This document shows, one piece after another, positions 7,961-16,799 of a stretch of 64,000 bases of DNA (position 1 is its first letter; every line of letters begins with the position of its first letter). The stretch covers positions 1,412,248 to 1,476,247 of the forward strand of contig NZ_CP022162.1 of assembly GCF_003293595.1 (NCBI RefSeq). The letters are read 5' to 3'. The notes below the pieces were generated by a model. That model saw only the letters and a list, made by a program, of their open reading frames with translations, did no database searches and was not told the DNA's origin. The translations under genes and the position numbers were made by a program. Origin of the DNA: Microbacterium sp. PM5. Its GTDB lineage: Bacteria > Actinomycetota > Actinomycetes > Actinomycetales > Microbacteriaceae.

Positions 7961-9334
7961 TTACTCGCCGCGCGAGACCCGGACCATCTCGTCGCGGTCG
8001 ACGACCTTGATGCGCGCACGCTCGTGCGGGGCGCCGAGAGCGACCTCGTGCTCGTCGAGACGATGCCACCCGTCGAGGTCCGTCCAGGCGACGCCGCGCT
8101 CGGCCAGCAGGGCGGGGATCGCCTCCGGCGACGGGTCGGCGGGCTGCCACCACGACGCCTGGTCGTTGATGAGGTGGCTGATCGTCTCCATCGCGTCCGA
8201 CTTCGTGTGCCCGATGAGTCCGACCGGGCCGCGCTTGATCCAGCCGGTCGCGTAGACGCCGGGCACGCGCTCGTTGGAGTCCTTGTGCAGCACCTGACCC
8301 TCGTGATTGGGGATCACGCCGTGCTTCTTGTCGAACGGCACGCCCGGCAGCGGCGATCCGAAATAGCCGACGGCGCGGTACAGCTGCTGGATCGGCACCT
8401 CGCGCAGCTCGCCGGTGCCGATGACGCCGCCCTGACCGTCCGGACGGGTGCGCTCGTACACGAGAGCGGCGACGCGGCCGCTGTCGTCGGTCTTCACCTC
8501 GACGGGCTTGGCCCAGAAGTGCAGGTGCAGCCGGCGCGACGCCTCGCCTCCGGCGTTGTTGACGCCCGGCCGCTGACGCCACGACTGCAGCACCCGATCG
8601 ATGACCATCACCTGCTTGTTGCTGGCGACCGCGGCGCGCGACGCCTCGTCGTAGTCGAAGTCCTCGTCGTAGACGACCATGTCGACGTCGCGCAGCTCGC
8701 CGAGCTCTCGCAGCTCCAGCGGCGTGAACTTGACCTGGGCGGGACCGCGGCGACCGAACACGTGCACGTCGGTCACCTGCGAAGCCTCCAGCCCGGCCTG
8801 CACATTCGCGGGGATCTCGGTGACGAGGAGGTCTTCGGCGTGCTTGGCGAGCACACGCGCGACGTCGAGCGCGACGTTGCCGTTTCCGATCACGGCGACG
8901 GATGCCGCATCCAGCGGCCACTCGCGCGGGAAGTCCGGGTGGCCGTCGTACCAGCTGACGAAGTCGGCCGCGCCGAACGAGCCGGCCGCATCGATGCCGG
9001 GGATGTCGAGGTCGGCATCCTTGATCGCACCGGTGGCGAAGATGACGGCGTTGTAGTGCTGCTTCAGGTCGTCGAGGGTGAGGTCCTGACCGAAGCGGAC
9101 GTTGCCGAAGATGCGGATGTCACCGCGATCGAGCACGTCGCGAAGGGCGGTGATGATCCCCTTGATGCGGGGGTGGTCGGGGGCGACGCCGTAGCGCACG
9201 AGTCCGTAGGGGGCGGGAAGGTGATCGAACAGATCGATCGAGACGTCGAACTTGCGCTCGGCCTTCAACAGGATGTCCGCCGCGTAGATGCCGGCGGGGC
9301 CCGCGCCGACGATGGCCAGCCTCAGCTTGGTCAT
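7961..9334 (-). CDS. fprA: Ferredoxin/flavodoxin-NADP+ reductase, FprA type
   Basis: The 457-residue flavoenzyme matches the length of mycobacterial FprA and the adrenodoxin-reductase family. It opens with an FAD-binding Rossmann motif (VGAGPAGIYAAD, residues 8-19), followed by LVRYGVAPDHP, an NADP-binding motif VIGNGNVALDVARVL near residue 150, and the late ATGWIKRGPVGLIGHTK block near residue 370 seen in this family. It should move electrons between NADPH and ferredoxin. ATG 9334 is chosen over 9355 because AAGGA lies seven bases before it. The upstream gene is the polyprenyl synthase. Confidence 0.93.
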   Translation of the reverse strand: MTKLRLAIVGAGPAGIYAADILLKAERKFDVSIDLFDHLPAPYGLVRYGVAPDHPRIKGIITALRDVLDRGDIRIFGNVRFGQDLTLDDLKQHYNAVIFATGAIKDADLDIPGIDAAGSFGAADFVSWYDGHPDFPREWPLDAASVAVIGNGNVALDVARVLAKHAEDLLVTEIPANVQAGLEASQVTDVHVFGRRGPAQVKFTPLELRELGELRDVDMVVYDEDFDYDEASRAAVASNKQVMVIDRVLQSWRQRPGVNNAGGEASRRLHLHFWAKPVEVKTDDSGRVAALVYERTRPDGQGGVIGTGELREVPIQQLYRAVGYFGSPLPGVPFDKKHGVIPNHEGQVLHKDSNERVPGVYATGWIKRGPVGLIGHTKSDAMETISHLINDQASWWQPADPSPEAIPALLAERGVAWTDLDGWHRLDEHEVALGAPHERARIKVVDRDEMVRVSRGE

Positions 9335-9398
9335 GGGTGTGTCCTTCGTGTTCATCCGGTCGTGGGGCGAGGGCCGGCAGGCCCGGGTCGAGACGCGA

Positions 9399-10460
9399 TC
9401 AGCTCGAGCGGTCGACGATGACGTGGGCGAGTTTGACCAGCGCATCGCGCACGGGACCGGCCGGAAGCGGATCGATCGCCGCGATCGCGGCATCCGCCCA
9501 CTCGTACGCCTTGGCGCGGGTCTCGGCGGTCACGGCGTGTGCACGCAGCTGCTGCATCGCCTCGTCGAGGATCGCAGGATCGGCTCCGTCGGCGATGCGC
9601 GCCACGCCGTCGTCGATCGTGGCCTTCAGCGCGCGCGAGGCCGGGTCGGCGGCCCGGGCGAGAAGCAGATAGGGCATGGTCGGCACGCCGGCGCGCAGGT
9701 CGGTGCCGGGGACCTTGCCGGTCTCGGTGGGGTCGTCGGAGAGGTCGATGACGTCATCGAGCAGCTGGAAGGCCACGCCGACCTTCTCGCCGTACTCCAG
9801 CGCGGGCTGACGGTACTCGGAGGGCGCGTCCGAGAAGAGGATGCCGGCCTGAGCGGATGCCGCGATCAGCGATCCGGTCTTGTCGGCCAGCACCTGCAGG
9901 TAGAAGTCGACGGGGTCCTCGCCGGCCTGAGCGCCCACCGTCTCGTGCATCTGCCCGAGGACGAGACGCTCGAACGTGTCGGCCTGCAGACGGATCGCGC
10001 GTTCGCCGATCTGGGCCATCAGCTGGCTGGCGCGCGAGAACATGAGGTCGCCGGTGAGGATGGCGACGTTGTTGCCCCACACGGCGTGGGCGCTGGGGAC
10101 CCCGCGACGCACGTCCGCGCCGTCCATGACGTCGTCGTGATAGAGCGAACCCAGGTGCGTCATCTCCAGGGCCGTGGCACCGGTGATGACGTGCTCGGTG
10201 GTGCCTTCGCCCAGCTGCGCGGTCAGGAGCGTGAGCATGGGACGCACCCGCTTGCCGCCGGCCTCGTAGAGATAGCGCGTCGTGGCGTCGGCAAGCGCGT
10301 CACTGACCCGCAGCTCGCGGGCGAGGGTGTCCTCGACGCGGTCGAGGCCGTCCTCGACGACGGCGAGCAGCTTGCGCATCCGGGGACCAGCGAGCACACG
10401 CTCGGTCAGGCCGAGGTTGGCCGTCAATCGCGCACCGGCAGCGGAGGAGCTCGCAGTCAC
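9399..10460 (-). CDS. All-trans polyprenyl diphosphate synthase (menaquinone side chain)
   Basis: The 353-residue product has both Asp-rich motifs of trans-prenyl synthases: LYHDDVMDGADVRRG (first, near residue 110) and QLLDDVIDLSDD (second, near residue 235). It would extend farnesyl diphosphate to the C35-C50 chain that MenA attaches. It sits directly downstream of menG, which supports that role, though each gene has its own promoter-like box. The start is a GTG with a leaderless TAGGCT box. Chain length cannot be read from the sequence. Confidence 0.92.
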   Translation of the reverse strand: MTASSSAAGARLTANLGLTERVLAGPRMRKLLAVVEDGLDRVEDTLARELRVSDALADATTRYLYEAGGKRVRPMLTLLTAQLGEGTTEHVITGATALEMTHLGSLYHDDVMDGADVRRGVPSAHAVWGNNVAILTGDLMFSRASQLMAQIGERAIRLQADTFERLVLGQMHETVGAQAGEDPVDFYLQVLADKTGSLIAASAQAGILFSDAPSEYRQPALEYGEKVGVAFQLLDDVIDLSDDPTETGKVPGTDLRAGVPTMPYLLLARAADPASRALKATIDDGVARIADGADPAILDEAMQQLRAHAVTAETRAKAYEWADAAIAAIDPLPAGPVRDALVKLAHVIVDRSS

Positions 10461-10466
10461 CCTCCC

Positions 10467-10472
10467 AGCCTA
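10467..10472 (-). promoter_or_regulatory. Leaderless -10 box for the polyprenyl synthase
   Basis: Minus-strand TAGGCT lies six bases before the GTG at 10460. Confidence 0.6.
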
Positions 10473-10503
10473 CCCGCGGCCGTCGCACCCGCGGTCGCGG
10501 AGG

Positions 10504-10594
10504 CCGTTTCGACTCGGGCGCTGCGCGCCCTCGCTCAACGACCGGGAGTCGCTGTCTCGCCCGCTCGGTGAGCGAGGGCAGCGAGTCGAAACGG
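10504..10594. repeat. Nested inverted repeat between menG and the polyprenyl synthase gene
   Basis: The outer arms CCGTTTCGACTCG (10504-10516) and CGAGTCGAAACGG (10582-10594) are perfect over 13 bp. Inside, CCCTCGCTCA (10528) pairs with TGAGCGAGGG (ending 10578). It fills the gap between two co-directional genes, so it could act as a terminator-like structure for menG or as a dispersed extragenic palindrome. Confidence 0.8.
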
Positions 10595-10597
10595 GGC

Positions 10598-11311
10598 TCA
10601 GACGAGCGGCTTGACCGCGCGGTGCAGCGCGACGATGCCGAAGGTGAGGTCGCGGTGGGCGACGCGGGTCCAGCCGGCGTCGCGGATCCACGACGAGAGC
10701 GTCACCTGGTCGGGCCAGTCCTTGATCGACTCGTTGAGGTAGTCGTACGCGTCGGCGTTCGAGCTCACGCTGCGCGCCACCGTCGGCAGGATCCGGTCGT
10801 TGTAGAACCGGTAGAGGCTCGCGAACGCGGGGTTCTGCGGGTGCGAGAACTCGCACACCAGCAGCATGCCGCCGGGCGCGGTGACCCGCAGCATCTCGGT
10901 GAGCGCCTTCTTCGGATCGTTGACGTTGCGCAGGCCGAACGAGATGGTGACCACGTCGAACTCGCCGTCGGCGAACGGCAGCGCCATCGCATCGGCCTCG
11001 ACGAAGGTGACGTTGGGCACATGTCCGTGACGACGGCGGCCCTCGGCGATCATGCCCGGCGAGAAGTCGCCGGCCACCACCTCTGCGCCACTGCGCGCCA
11101 GGGCGACCGAGCTCGCGCCTGTTCCGGCGGCGAGGTCGAGGATGCGCTGACCGGGCCGCGGAGCGATGGCACGCGTCGTGGCGATGCGCCACAGCCGATC
11201 GTTGCCGAGGCTCAACACGGTGTTCGTGCGGTCGTAACCGGCGGCGACCTCGTCGAACATGCCGCTCACGCGGGACGGATCCTTGCCCAGGTCGGCGCGG
11301 TGTTCACTCAC
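10598..11311 (-). CDS. menG: Demethylmenaquinone methyltransferase
   Basis: This 237-residue UbiE/MenG-family SAM methyltransferase performs the last step of menaquinone synthesis. SAM motif I is [13 protein letters not shown] near residue 58, and the family signature [14 protein letters not shown] is near residue 125. The N terminus [14 protein letters not shown] is typical. The GTG at 11311 has TAGGAT six bases upstream. An eight-base tandem repeat lies across the expected -35 zone of this promoter. Confidence 0.95.
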   Translation of the reverse strand: MSEHRADLGKDPSRVSGMFDEVAAGYDRTNTVLSLGNDRLWRIATTRAIAPRPGQRILDLAAGTGASSVALARSGAEVVAGDFSPGMIAEGRRRHGHVPNVTFVEADAMALPFADGEFDVVTISFGLRNVNDPKKALTEMLRVTAPGGMLLVCEFSHPQNPAFASLYRFYNDRILPTVARSVSSNADAYDYLNESIKDWPDQVTLSSWIRDAGWTRVAHRDLTFGIVALHRAVKPLV

Positions 11312-11317
11312 CCTTCG

Positions 11318-11323
11318 ATCCTA
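11318..11323 (-). promoter_or_regulatory. Leaderless -10 box for menG
   Basis: Minus-strand TAGGAT is six bases before the GTG at 11311. Confidence 0.6.
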
Positions 11324-11332
11324 GGCGCGCTC

Positions 11333-11388
11333 GCGGCGGCGCGGCAGCGCGGCAGCGCGGCGGCGCGGCAGCGCGGCGGCGCGGCAGC
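11333..11388. repeat. Seven-copy 8-bp tandem repeat
   Basis: Seven head-to-tail copies of GCGGCRGC (R is G or A) fill 56 bp, in the order G,A,A,G,A,G,A at the variable base. They begin 10 bp from the menG -10 box and end two bases from the stop codon of the DUF402 gene. Such a tract is prone to slippage. Confidence 0.9.
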
Positions 11389-11390
11389 GC

Positions 11391-11948
11391 TCAGCGATGA
11401 GGCAGCGCCGCGAGCACGGCGAGCCAGTGCGCCGCCGTCGCCTGGTCGTAGGGCGCCCGCTCGGCACGGACCTCGGCTTCGAGCTCGACCGCCACGGTCT
11501 CGAGGCGCTCGACGATCTCCCTCGGGTAGCCGTACCGCACGCGATGCTCGTCCCACTCGTCGCGGTCGTCGATCCAGATGCCACGGCCGTCGCGGGCACG
11601 CACGACGTCGAGGTCCATGTCGATGCCCGTGGGGCTCGGGATGCCGGCGGGGTCCGCCGCGGCATCCCATCGCAGATCCCACGCCACATCGATGTAGATC
11701 GCGATGCGCGGGTGGGTCGCGTTGAGGGTGGCGGCGTATTCGCCGCTCGGCGGGATCAGGGTGACGTTGTCGCCGTCGCTGACCGTGTCGACGCCCGGTC
11801 GGGCACTGCGCCAGCCGTCGCGCTGACCGACCCAGTCGCCGTGGACGTCGCTGCCGAGATACACGCACTCGTGCTCCCAGTGCGGTCCGCCGTCCCACTT
11901 GCGCCAGCGGAAGACGAGCGGGGTGCCGGGCGCGGGTCGATCGGTCAT
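11391..11948 (-). CDS. DUF402 domain protein (FomD-like phosphohydrolase fold)
   Basis: The 185-residue soluble protein has the DUF402 pattern: a small beta-barrel with IDMDLDVVR near residue 125 followed by IDDRDEWDEHRVRYGYP. DUF402 proteins include the nucleoside-diphosphate/phosphonate hydrolase FomD, with metal-binding acidic residues of this type. The true substrate here is unknown. The ATG has TAGGCT six bases upstream. It is divergent from menF and upstream of menG, but a role in menaquinone synthesis is not implied. Confidence 0.8.
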   Translation of the reverse strand: MTDRPAPGTPLVFRWRKWDGGPHWEHECVYLGSDVHGDWVGQRDGWRSARPGVDTVSDGDNVTLIPPSGEYAATLNATHPRIAIYIDVAWDLRWDAAADPAGIPSPTGIDMDLDVVRARDGRGIWIDDRDEWDEHRVRYGYPREIVERLETVAVELEAEVRAERAPYDQATAAHWLAVLAALPHR

Positions 11949-11954
11949 GGCGGG

Positions 11955-11960
11955 AGCCTA
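11955..11960 (-). promoter_or_regulatory. Leaderless -10 box for the DUF402 gene
   Basis: Minus-strand TAGGCT is six bases before the ATG at 11948. Confidence 0.6.
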
Positions 11961-12007
11961 ACCCGCCCTGACCTCCGGCGCCCGGCTGCGGCGTGCGCCC
12001 GGCGGAT

Positions 12008-12013
12008 TAGGCT
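12008..12013 (+). promoter_or_regulatory. Leaderless -10 box for menF
   Basis: TAGGCT is six bases before the GTG at 12020. Confidence 0.6.
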
Positions 12014-12019
12014 GATCGG

Positions 12020-13282
12020 GTGAGTTCCGCGCCGCTCCTGCCACCCCGCCTGCGCATCGTGAGCCGGGAGATCGCCGCGATCGACGACCTGCTCGAATAC
12101 GCCGATCCGGCCGACCCCCTGGTGTGGGCGCGACGGGGATCGTGGCTCGTGGGCGTCGGCTCGGCGCTGCGCATGGAGGTGCCGGCGGCGGATGCCGCGA
12201 CCCTCGCCGACCGCTGGCGCGCGGTTGCGGCGGCGGCGACGGTGGACGACCACGTCGGCGTTTCCGGCAGCGGCCTGATCGCCTTCGGCGCGTTGCCGTT
12301 CGACGTGCAGTCGGCCGCGACCGCAGTGCTGACGGTGCCGCGGATGACGATCGGCACGCGCGAGGGCCGCACCTGGGTGAGCTGGGTGCTGCCCGACGAC
12401 GGCGCCCCCGAGCCCGACGAGCCCCGCGCGATCGGCTACGGCCCGCACTGGTCGGCCGCGGTGGGACCTGGCGCGCTGACTCCGGAGGGCTATCAGGATG
12501 CGGTCCGTGCGGGACTTGCCGCGATCGCCGCCGGAGAGGTCAGCAAAGTCGTGCTCGCTCGGGAGCTGGCCGGCACGGTTCCGGCCGGCGCCGACCTCCG
12601 GCGACTCGCGCGCTCGCTCGCCTCGTCGTACCCCGACACGTGGGTCTACGCCGTGCACGGGCTCATCGGCGCGAGCCCCGAGACGCTCGTCACCGTCTCG
12701 GGGGGCCAGGTGACCGCGCGGGTGCTCGCCGGCACGGTCGCTCGGGGCGCCGGCCCGGACGCCGATCGCGAGGCGGCGCTGCGCCTGGCGACGAGCGCCA
12801 AGGACCTCGCCGAGCACCAGTACGCCGTGCGCAGTCTCGTCGACGCCCTCTCGCCGCACGCGAGCGCGCTGGCGGCCGCGGAGCAGCCGTTCACTCTCGC
12901 GCTGCCGAACGTGTGGCACCTCGCGACCGATGTGGAGGCCACGACCGCCCCCGAGACCTCCGCCCTCGACCTGCTGGGGGTGCTGCACCCGACGGCGGCC
13001 GTCGCGGGAACGCCGACGGCGGCCGCTCTGGCCGCGATCCGTCGCATCGAACCGTTCGACCGCGGCCGCTACGCCGGACCCGTCGGGTGGGTCGACGCGA
13101 ACGGCGATGGCGAGTGGGCGATCGCGCTGCGCGGGGCTCAGTTCGATCTCGCGGCGGCGGATGCCGACGGCATCCCGTTCCGCGCGCACGCCGGCGCCGG
13201 GATCGTCGCCGGCAGCGACCCCGAGGCCGAGATGCTCGAGACCCGCGTGAAGTTCCGCCCGATCGTCGACGCCCTGGCGTAG
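12020..13282 (+). CDS. menF: Isochorismate synthase (menaquinone entry step)
   Basis: The 420-residue product is a chorismate-utilising enzyme of the MenF/EntC group. KVVLARELAGTVP near residue 180, HPTAAVAGTPT near residue 325 and GRYAGPVGWVDANGDGEWAIALR near the end are diagnostic active-site blocks. It converts chorismate to isochorismate, the substrate of MenD, which is encoded nearby on the other strand. The GTG start fits the leaderless promoter and no Shine-Dalgarno is seen. Siderophore EntC is a related alternative, but the men context argues against it. Confidence 0.92.
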   Translation: MSSAPLLPPRLRIVSREIAAIDDLLEYADPADPLVWARRGSWLVGVGSALRMEVPAADAATLADRWRAVAAAATVDDHVGVSGSGLIAFGALPFDVQSAATAVLTVPRMTIGTREGRTWVSWVLPDDGAPEPDEPRAIGYGPHWSAAVGPGALTPEGYQDAVRAGLAAIAAGEVSKVVLARELAGTVPAGADLRRLARSLASSYPDTWVYAVHGLIGASPETLVTVSGGQVTARVLAGTVARGAGPDADREAALRLATSAKDLAEHQYAVRSLVDALSPHASALAAAEQPFTLALPNVWHLATDVEATTAPETSALDLLGVLHPTAAVAGTPTAAALAAIRRIEPFDRGRYAGPVGWVDANGDGEWAIALRGAQFDLAAADADGIPFRAHAGAGIVAGSDPEAEMLETRVKFRPIVDALA

Positions 13283-13295
13283 GGCGCGCCCGGGG

Positions 13296-14159
13296 TCAGC
13301 TGTCGGCGAGGCGCTTCTTCTCGGCCGCGACGTCGAAGTCGGCGGCGGGCCAGTGCGGATCGATGTCTTCGAGCGCATCCAGCAGGAGCGCCTGGACGGC
13401 CAGACGTGCGTACCACTTGCGGTTGGCGGGCACGACGAACCACGGCGCCTCGGGAGTCGAGGTGCGCGCGAACACCGTCTGGTAGGCCGTCATGTAGTCG
13501 TCCCACAGGCGGCGCTCATCGATGTCGCCGGGGTTGTACTTCCAGTGCTTGTCGGGTCGGTCCAGCCGCTCCCCCAGCCGGCTCTTCTGCTCGTCGGCGG
13601 AGATGTGCAGCATCACTTTGACGATGCGGATGCCGCGATCGACGAGCCCCTTCTCGAAGGCGACGATGGCGTCGTAGCGGCGCTCGATCTCGTCGGCAGG
13701 CGCGAGCGCCCGCACCCGGCCGATGAGGACGTCCTCGTAGTGCGACCGGTCGAACACCCCGATGAAGCCGGGTGCGGGCACACGCTTCTCGATGCGCCAC
13801 AGGAAGTCGTGCGCGAGCTCCTCGGGCGTCGGCTTCTTGAACGCGGCGAGCGCGACGCCCTGCGGATCGACCGATCCGACCACGTGGCGGACGATGCCGC
13901 CCTTGCCCGCGGAGTCCATCGCCTGCAGCACCAGCAGCACCGCCGGAGCGCCCTCTTCGACACGGCTCTGCGCGTAGAGGCGCTCCTGCAGCTCATCGAG
14001 CTCGTCCGCACCCGCCTCGAGGTCGCTCTGCCCCTGGTCTTTGTCGCCGTCGTAGCCCGGAGTGGATGCCGGATCGAGATCGGCGAGTCGGAACCCCGGG
14101 CCGACGCGCAGGAGGTCGGCGGGATCGGCGTTCCAGTTCTTCTGGCTTCTCGCGGTCAT
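13296..14159 (-). CDS. Polyphosphate kinase 2 family protein
   Basis: The 287-residue product carries the PPK2 kinase core: Walker A MDSAGKGG near residue 85, Walker B-like FDRSHYEDVLIGR near residue 140, and the lid arginines (SRLGERLDRPDKHWKYNP). PPK2 enzymes move phosphate between polyphosphate and nucleotides. One-domain forms of this length may act on AMP, ADP or GDP, and class cannot be fixed by eye. The ATG at 14159 is preferred over GTG 14165 because CATGAT lies exactly six bases before it. It is convergent with menF. Confidence 0.88.
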   Translation of the reverse strand: MTARSQKNWNADPADLLRVGPGFRLADLDPASTPGYDGDKDQGQSDLEAGADELDELQERLYAQSRVEEGAPAVLLVLQAMDSAGKGGIVRHVVGSVDPQGVALAAFKKPTPEELAHDFLWRIEKRVPAPGFIGVFDRSHYEDVLIGRVRALAPADEIERRYDAIVAFEKGLVDRGIRIVKVMLHISADEQKSRLGERLDRPDKHWKYNPGDIDERRLWDDYMTAYQTVFARTSTPEAPWFVVPANRKWYARLAVQALLLDALEDIDPHWPAADFDVAAEKKRLADS

Positions 14160-14165
14160 CTCCAC

Positions 14166-14171
14166 ATCATG
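14166..14171 (-). promoter_or_regulatory. Leaderless -10 box for the PPK2 gene
   Basis: Minus-strand CATGAT (one base off TANNNT) is six bases before the ATG at 14159. Confidence 0.45.
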
Positions 14172-14200
14172 GCGCGGGCAGCCGGATACGGCCAGGACGT

Positions 14201-16006
14201 TCAGCGCGCGAGGGCGACCTCGATGATCTGCCGCCCGAGGACGCGGGCGGTGAGCGCCTGGTCGAGCTCGGCGCGCGTGGCGACGCGGACGTACTCCCAG
14301 CCGTACGCGGCGGCCAGCGGGGCCAGATCCACGTCCTGCGGCGTGTAGAGCACCCGCTGCATGGCGTGGGGGCCGGCGATCTCGGCGACCTCGAGCCCGT
14401 CGAAGATCGTTCCCCCGCCGTCGTTGCCGACGACGACCTGCAGCCGCGGCGCCGTCTCACCGACCGGCAGCAGAAGCGCCCCCACGTCGTAGAGGAAGGC
14501 GAGATCGCCGGTCAGCACACGGGTCACGCCGACGTCGGCGCCGGTCTGGCTCGCGATCGCGATGCCCATGCCCGTCGCGATGGTGCCGTCGATGCCGGCG
14601 AGTCCGCGGTTGGCGTGGACCGGCACCTTCTTGCCGCCGAGCACGCCGTCCGCGACACGCACGAGGCGCGACGAGGCGAAGAACAGCCGGTCGTGGGGCC
14701 AGGTCGCCCGCCACACGGCATCGACGAGTCCCACCCGGTCGATCGGGGCGCGCGCGACGGCGAGCTCTGACGCGATGGCGCCGAGGCGTTCGGCGGGTAC
14801 CGCAGACGACAGCGCGGCGGCATCCGGCGCCGGCGGCGCGAGATCGACGGATGCCGCGCGGGACGCCCGCATCCAGGCGCCGAACCACTCACGGTCCATC
14901 TCGCCCACGGCGGCCACGACGGCGTCGACGGACACCGAGGTGCCGTTGAGGTTGAGCGGCTCTCCCGGCCCGCGCACGGCGAGCACCTCGACGTCGTCAC
15001 GCGACAGCAGCGCGGTGACCTCGCGGGTGAGCGTCGGATGACCGAAGACGACGGCGCGCTCGATGCGGCCGCCCAGCTCCGCATCGCGCAGCAGTCCGCG
15101 GTAGCCGTGGACGAGGTTGCGGCCGAAGCGGGCGCCGCTGACGATCTCGGCGATCAGCGGCCAGCCGCCCGCGTGCGCGAGCGCCTCGGCAGCGGGGCCG
15201 GCATCGGCCCCGGCGATCACCACGGTGCGGGGGCCACGCACCAGCACGTGCGGATCGACCTCCGGGTCGGCGGGATGGTTCGCCTCGCCGATGCCGCCGC
15301 CGCCCTGGTAGAGCGCTCCCGACGGCTCGGTCGCGCTCAGCTCGTCGCCGGCGACGTCGGGGCCGAGCGCGGGCGCGGGAAGGTCGAGCTCGGTCGTGCC
15401 CAGCCACGACGGCAGCACACCAGCCAGGGGCTCACGCAGCGGCAGGTTGAGGTGCACCGGTCCGGCCTGCCTCGTGCCCGTGCCGAGGGCGGCCGCGACC
15501 GCGTCCTCCGCGACCCGGCGGAGCATCATCGACTGCTCGCCGGTGCCGTCCGCATCGAGCGCGTCGGGCACGGGCAGGTCTTCTTCCAGACGCATGTTCG
15601 GCGCGAACATTCCGGGCTGGCGCGTCGTCTGGTTGGCGCCGACGCCGCGCAGCTCGGGAGGACGGTCGGCCGTGAGCAGCAGCAGGGGCACGCCGGCGTG
15701 ATGCGCTTCGAGAGCCGCGGGCAGCAGATTCGCGACCGCGGTGCCGGAGGTGCACACGACGGCGGCGGGCATGCCGGACTCGCGGCCGATGCCGAGCGCG
15801 GTGAAACCGGCGACGCGTTCGTCGATGCGCACGTGCACGCGTACGTCGCCGCGACTCTCCAGCTCGGCGGCGACCAGGGCAAGCGCCTGAGAGCGCGAGC
15901 CGGGGCTGACGACGATGTGGGCGACCCCGAGTTCCGCCAGGCGTCCGAGCAGGGCGGCCGCGGCATCCGTCGCCGGTGCACGACCGGCGAGAGCGCTGTC
16001 ATCCAT
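14201..16006 (-). CDS. menD: 2-succinyl-5-enolpyruvyl-6-hydroxy-3-cyclohexene-1-carboxylate synthase
   Basis: The 601-residue thiamine-diphosphate enzyme joins isochorismate and 2-oxoglutarate. The N-terminal block HIVVSPGSRSQALALV, the central ATAT motif CTSGTAVANLLPA, and a C-terminal cofactor block VVGNDGGGTIFDGLE are as expected for MenD, in full family length. It starts two bases before the stop codon of the preceding small PLDc-like gene, so the two are likely co-transcribed and possibly translationally linked. Confidence 0.95.
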   Translation of the reverse strand: MDDSALAGRAPATDAAAALLGRLAELGVAHIVVSPGSRSQALALVAAELESRGDVRVHVRIDERVAGFTALGIGRESGMPAAVVCTSGTAVANLLPAALEAHHAGVPLLLLTADRPPELRGVGANQTTRQPGMFAPNMRLEEDLPVPDALDADGTGEQSMMLRRVAEDAVAAALGTGTRQAGPVHLNLPLREPLAGVLPSWLGTTELDLPAPALGPDVAGDELSATEPSGALYQGGGGIGEANHPADPEVDPHVLVRGPRTVVIAGADAGPAAEALAHAGGWPLIAEIVSGARFGRNLVHGYRGLLRDAELGGRIERAVVFGHPTLTREVTALLSRDDVEVLAVRGPGEPLNLNGTSVSVDAVVAAVGEMDREWFGAWMRASRAASVDLAPPAPDAAALSSAVPAERLGAIASELAVARAPIDRVGLVDAVWRATWPHDRLFFASSRLVRVADGVLGGKKVPVHANRGLAGIDGTIATGMGIAIASQTGADVGVTRVLTGDLAFLYDVGALLLPVGETAPRLQVVVGNDGGGTIFDGLEVAEIAGPHAMQRVLYTPQDVDLAPLAAAYGWEYVRVATRAELDQALTARVLGRQIIEVALAR

Positions 16007-16007
16007 G

Positions 16008-16415
16008 TCAGGCGACGCTGCCGCGACGGTGCTCGTCCGGATCGTCGTCGCCGCTCACCGGCGGATGCGACTGCGGGCCGCGGTCGGGATCGGGCCCCTC
16101 GGCATCGAGGGCGGCGAGCTCCTCTTCGAGGCGACGGATGCGCTCGTCCTGATCGGCGATCGAGACGCTGCGCAGGCCCCCGAGGAAGTCGGGGTTGTCG
16201 TCGGGTGCGCGGAAAGCGTTCTGAGGCCGCGTTCGGCCGCGACCGACCACGAACCACATCACACCGCCGATGACCGGAAGCAGCACGACGATGACGATCC
16301 ACAGCGGCTTGCTGACACCGCGGTGACGAGTGGGCGGCTGCAGGGCGCAGTCGACGATGCTGTACACCCAGAAGGCGATCAGCAACAGCGCCAGAGGCAG
16401 CAGGATGCGCACCAC
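16008..16415 (-). CDS. Small membrane protein with PLDc N-terminal domain
   Basis: The 135-residue protein has two membrane segments (about residues 3-22 and 38-58), the second inside the motif KPLWIVIVVLLPVIGGVMWF that defines the phospholipase-D-nuclease N-terminal (PLDc_N) family. The acidic C-terminal tail contains an Arg/Glu helix. No catalytic HKD motif is present. Its role is unknown. It precedes menD by one base and shares a transcript with it. The GTG start follows a leaderless box. Confidence 0.82.
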   Translation of the reverse strand: MVRILLPLALLLIAFWVYSIVDCALQPPTRHRGVSKPLWIVIVVLLPVIGGVMWFVVGRGRTRPQNAFRAPDDNPDFLGGLRSVSIADQDERIRRLEEELAALDAEGPDPDRGPQSHPPVSGDDDPDEHRRGSVA

Positions 16416-16421
16416 CCCTCC

Positions 16422-16427
16422 ATCCTA
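16422..16427 (-). promoter_or_regulatory. Leaderless -10 box for the PLDc_N-menD pair
   Basis: Minus-strand TAGGAT is six bases before the GTG at 16415. Confidence 0.6.
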
Positions 16428-16478
16428 GGCGGCGCGCGCCGTGCGAGATCCGAGGACGGCGCACCGACGCCACGCGCG

Positions 16479-16484
16479 TAGGCT
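16479..16484 (+). promoter_or_regulatory. Leaderless -10 box for the DUF4229 gene
   Basis: TAGGCT is six bases before the ATG at 16491. Confidence 0.6.
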
Positions 16485-16490
16485 GGACAC

Positions 16491-16769
16491 ATGCATGTCC
16501 GTTCGGCCCTCGTCTACACCGTCCTTCGTCTGCTGGTGTTCGTGGTGCCGTTCGCGATCATGATGCTCTTCCAGATCATGCGCGAGTACTACTGGCTGTC
16601 GGCGATCTTCGCCGCGCTCATCGGGCTCAGCCTCTCGGTGCTCTTCCTGCGCCGCCCGCTCGACGATCTGACCGCCGGTCTCGCCGCGCGCCGGCGTGCC
16701 CGTCGCGACACCGACGAAGACGCCGAGGATGCCGCGGCCGACCAGGTCGCCTCGACGCCGTCGGAGTGA
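16491..16769 (+). CDS. DUF4229-type small membrane protein
   Basis: The 92-residue protein has two hydrophobic helices (about residues 8-27 and 33-51) followed by a charged Arg-then-Asp/Glu-rich tail. This pattern matches the actinobacterial DUF4229 family, often encoded beside menaquinone genes. No function is established. It is convergent with menA. Confidence 0.75.
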   Translation: MHVRSALVYTVLRLLVFVVPFAIMMLFQIMREYYWLSAIFAALIGLSLSVLFLRRPLDDLTAGLAARRRARRDTDEDAEDAAADQVASTPSE

Positions 16770-16799
16770 GCCCGTCGGCGGCTCCTCGAGCGGGCGCGC

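Noticed and set aside
5355..8921. A minus-strand frame of over 1000 codons across this stretch
   Set aside because: It is an artefact of high GC: it is the shadow of the carboxypeptidase, hydrolase and fprA genes, is Arg-rich, and has no domain.
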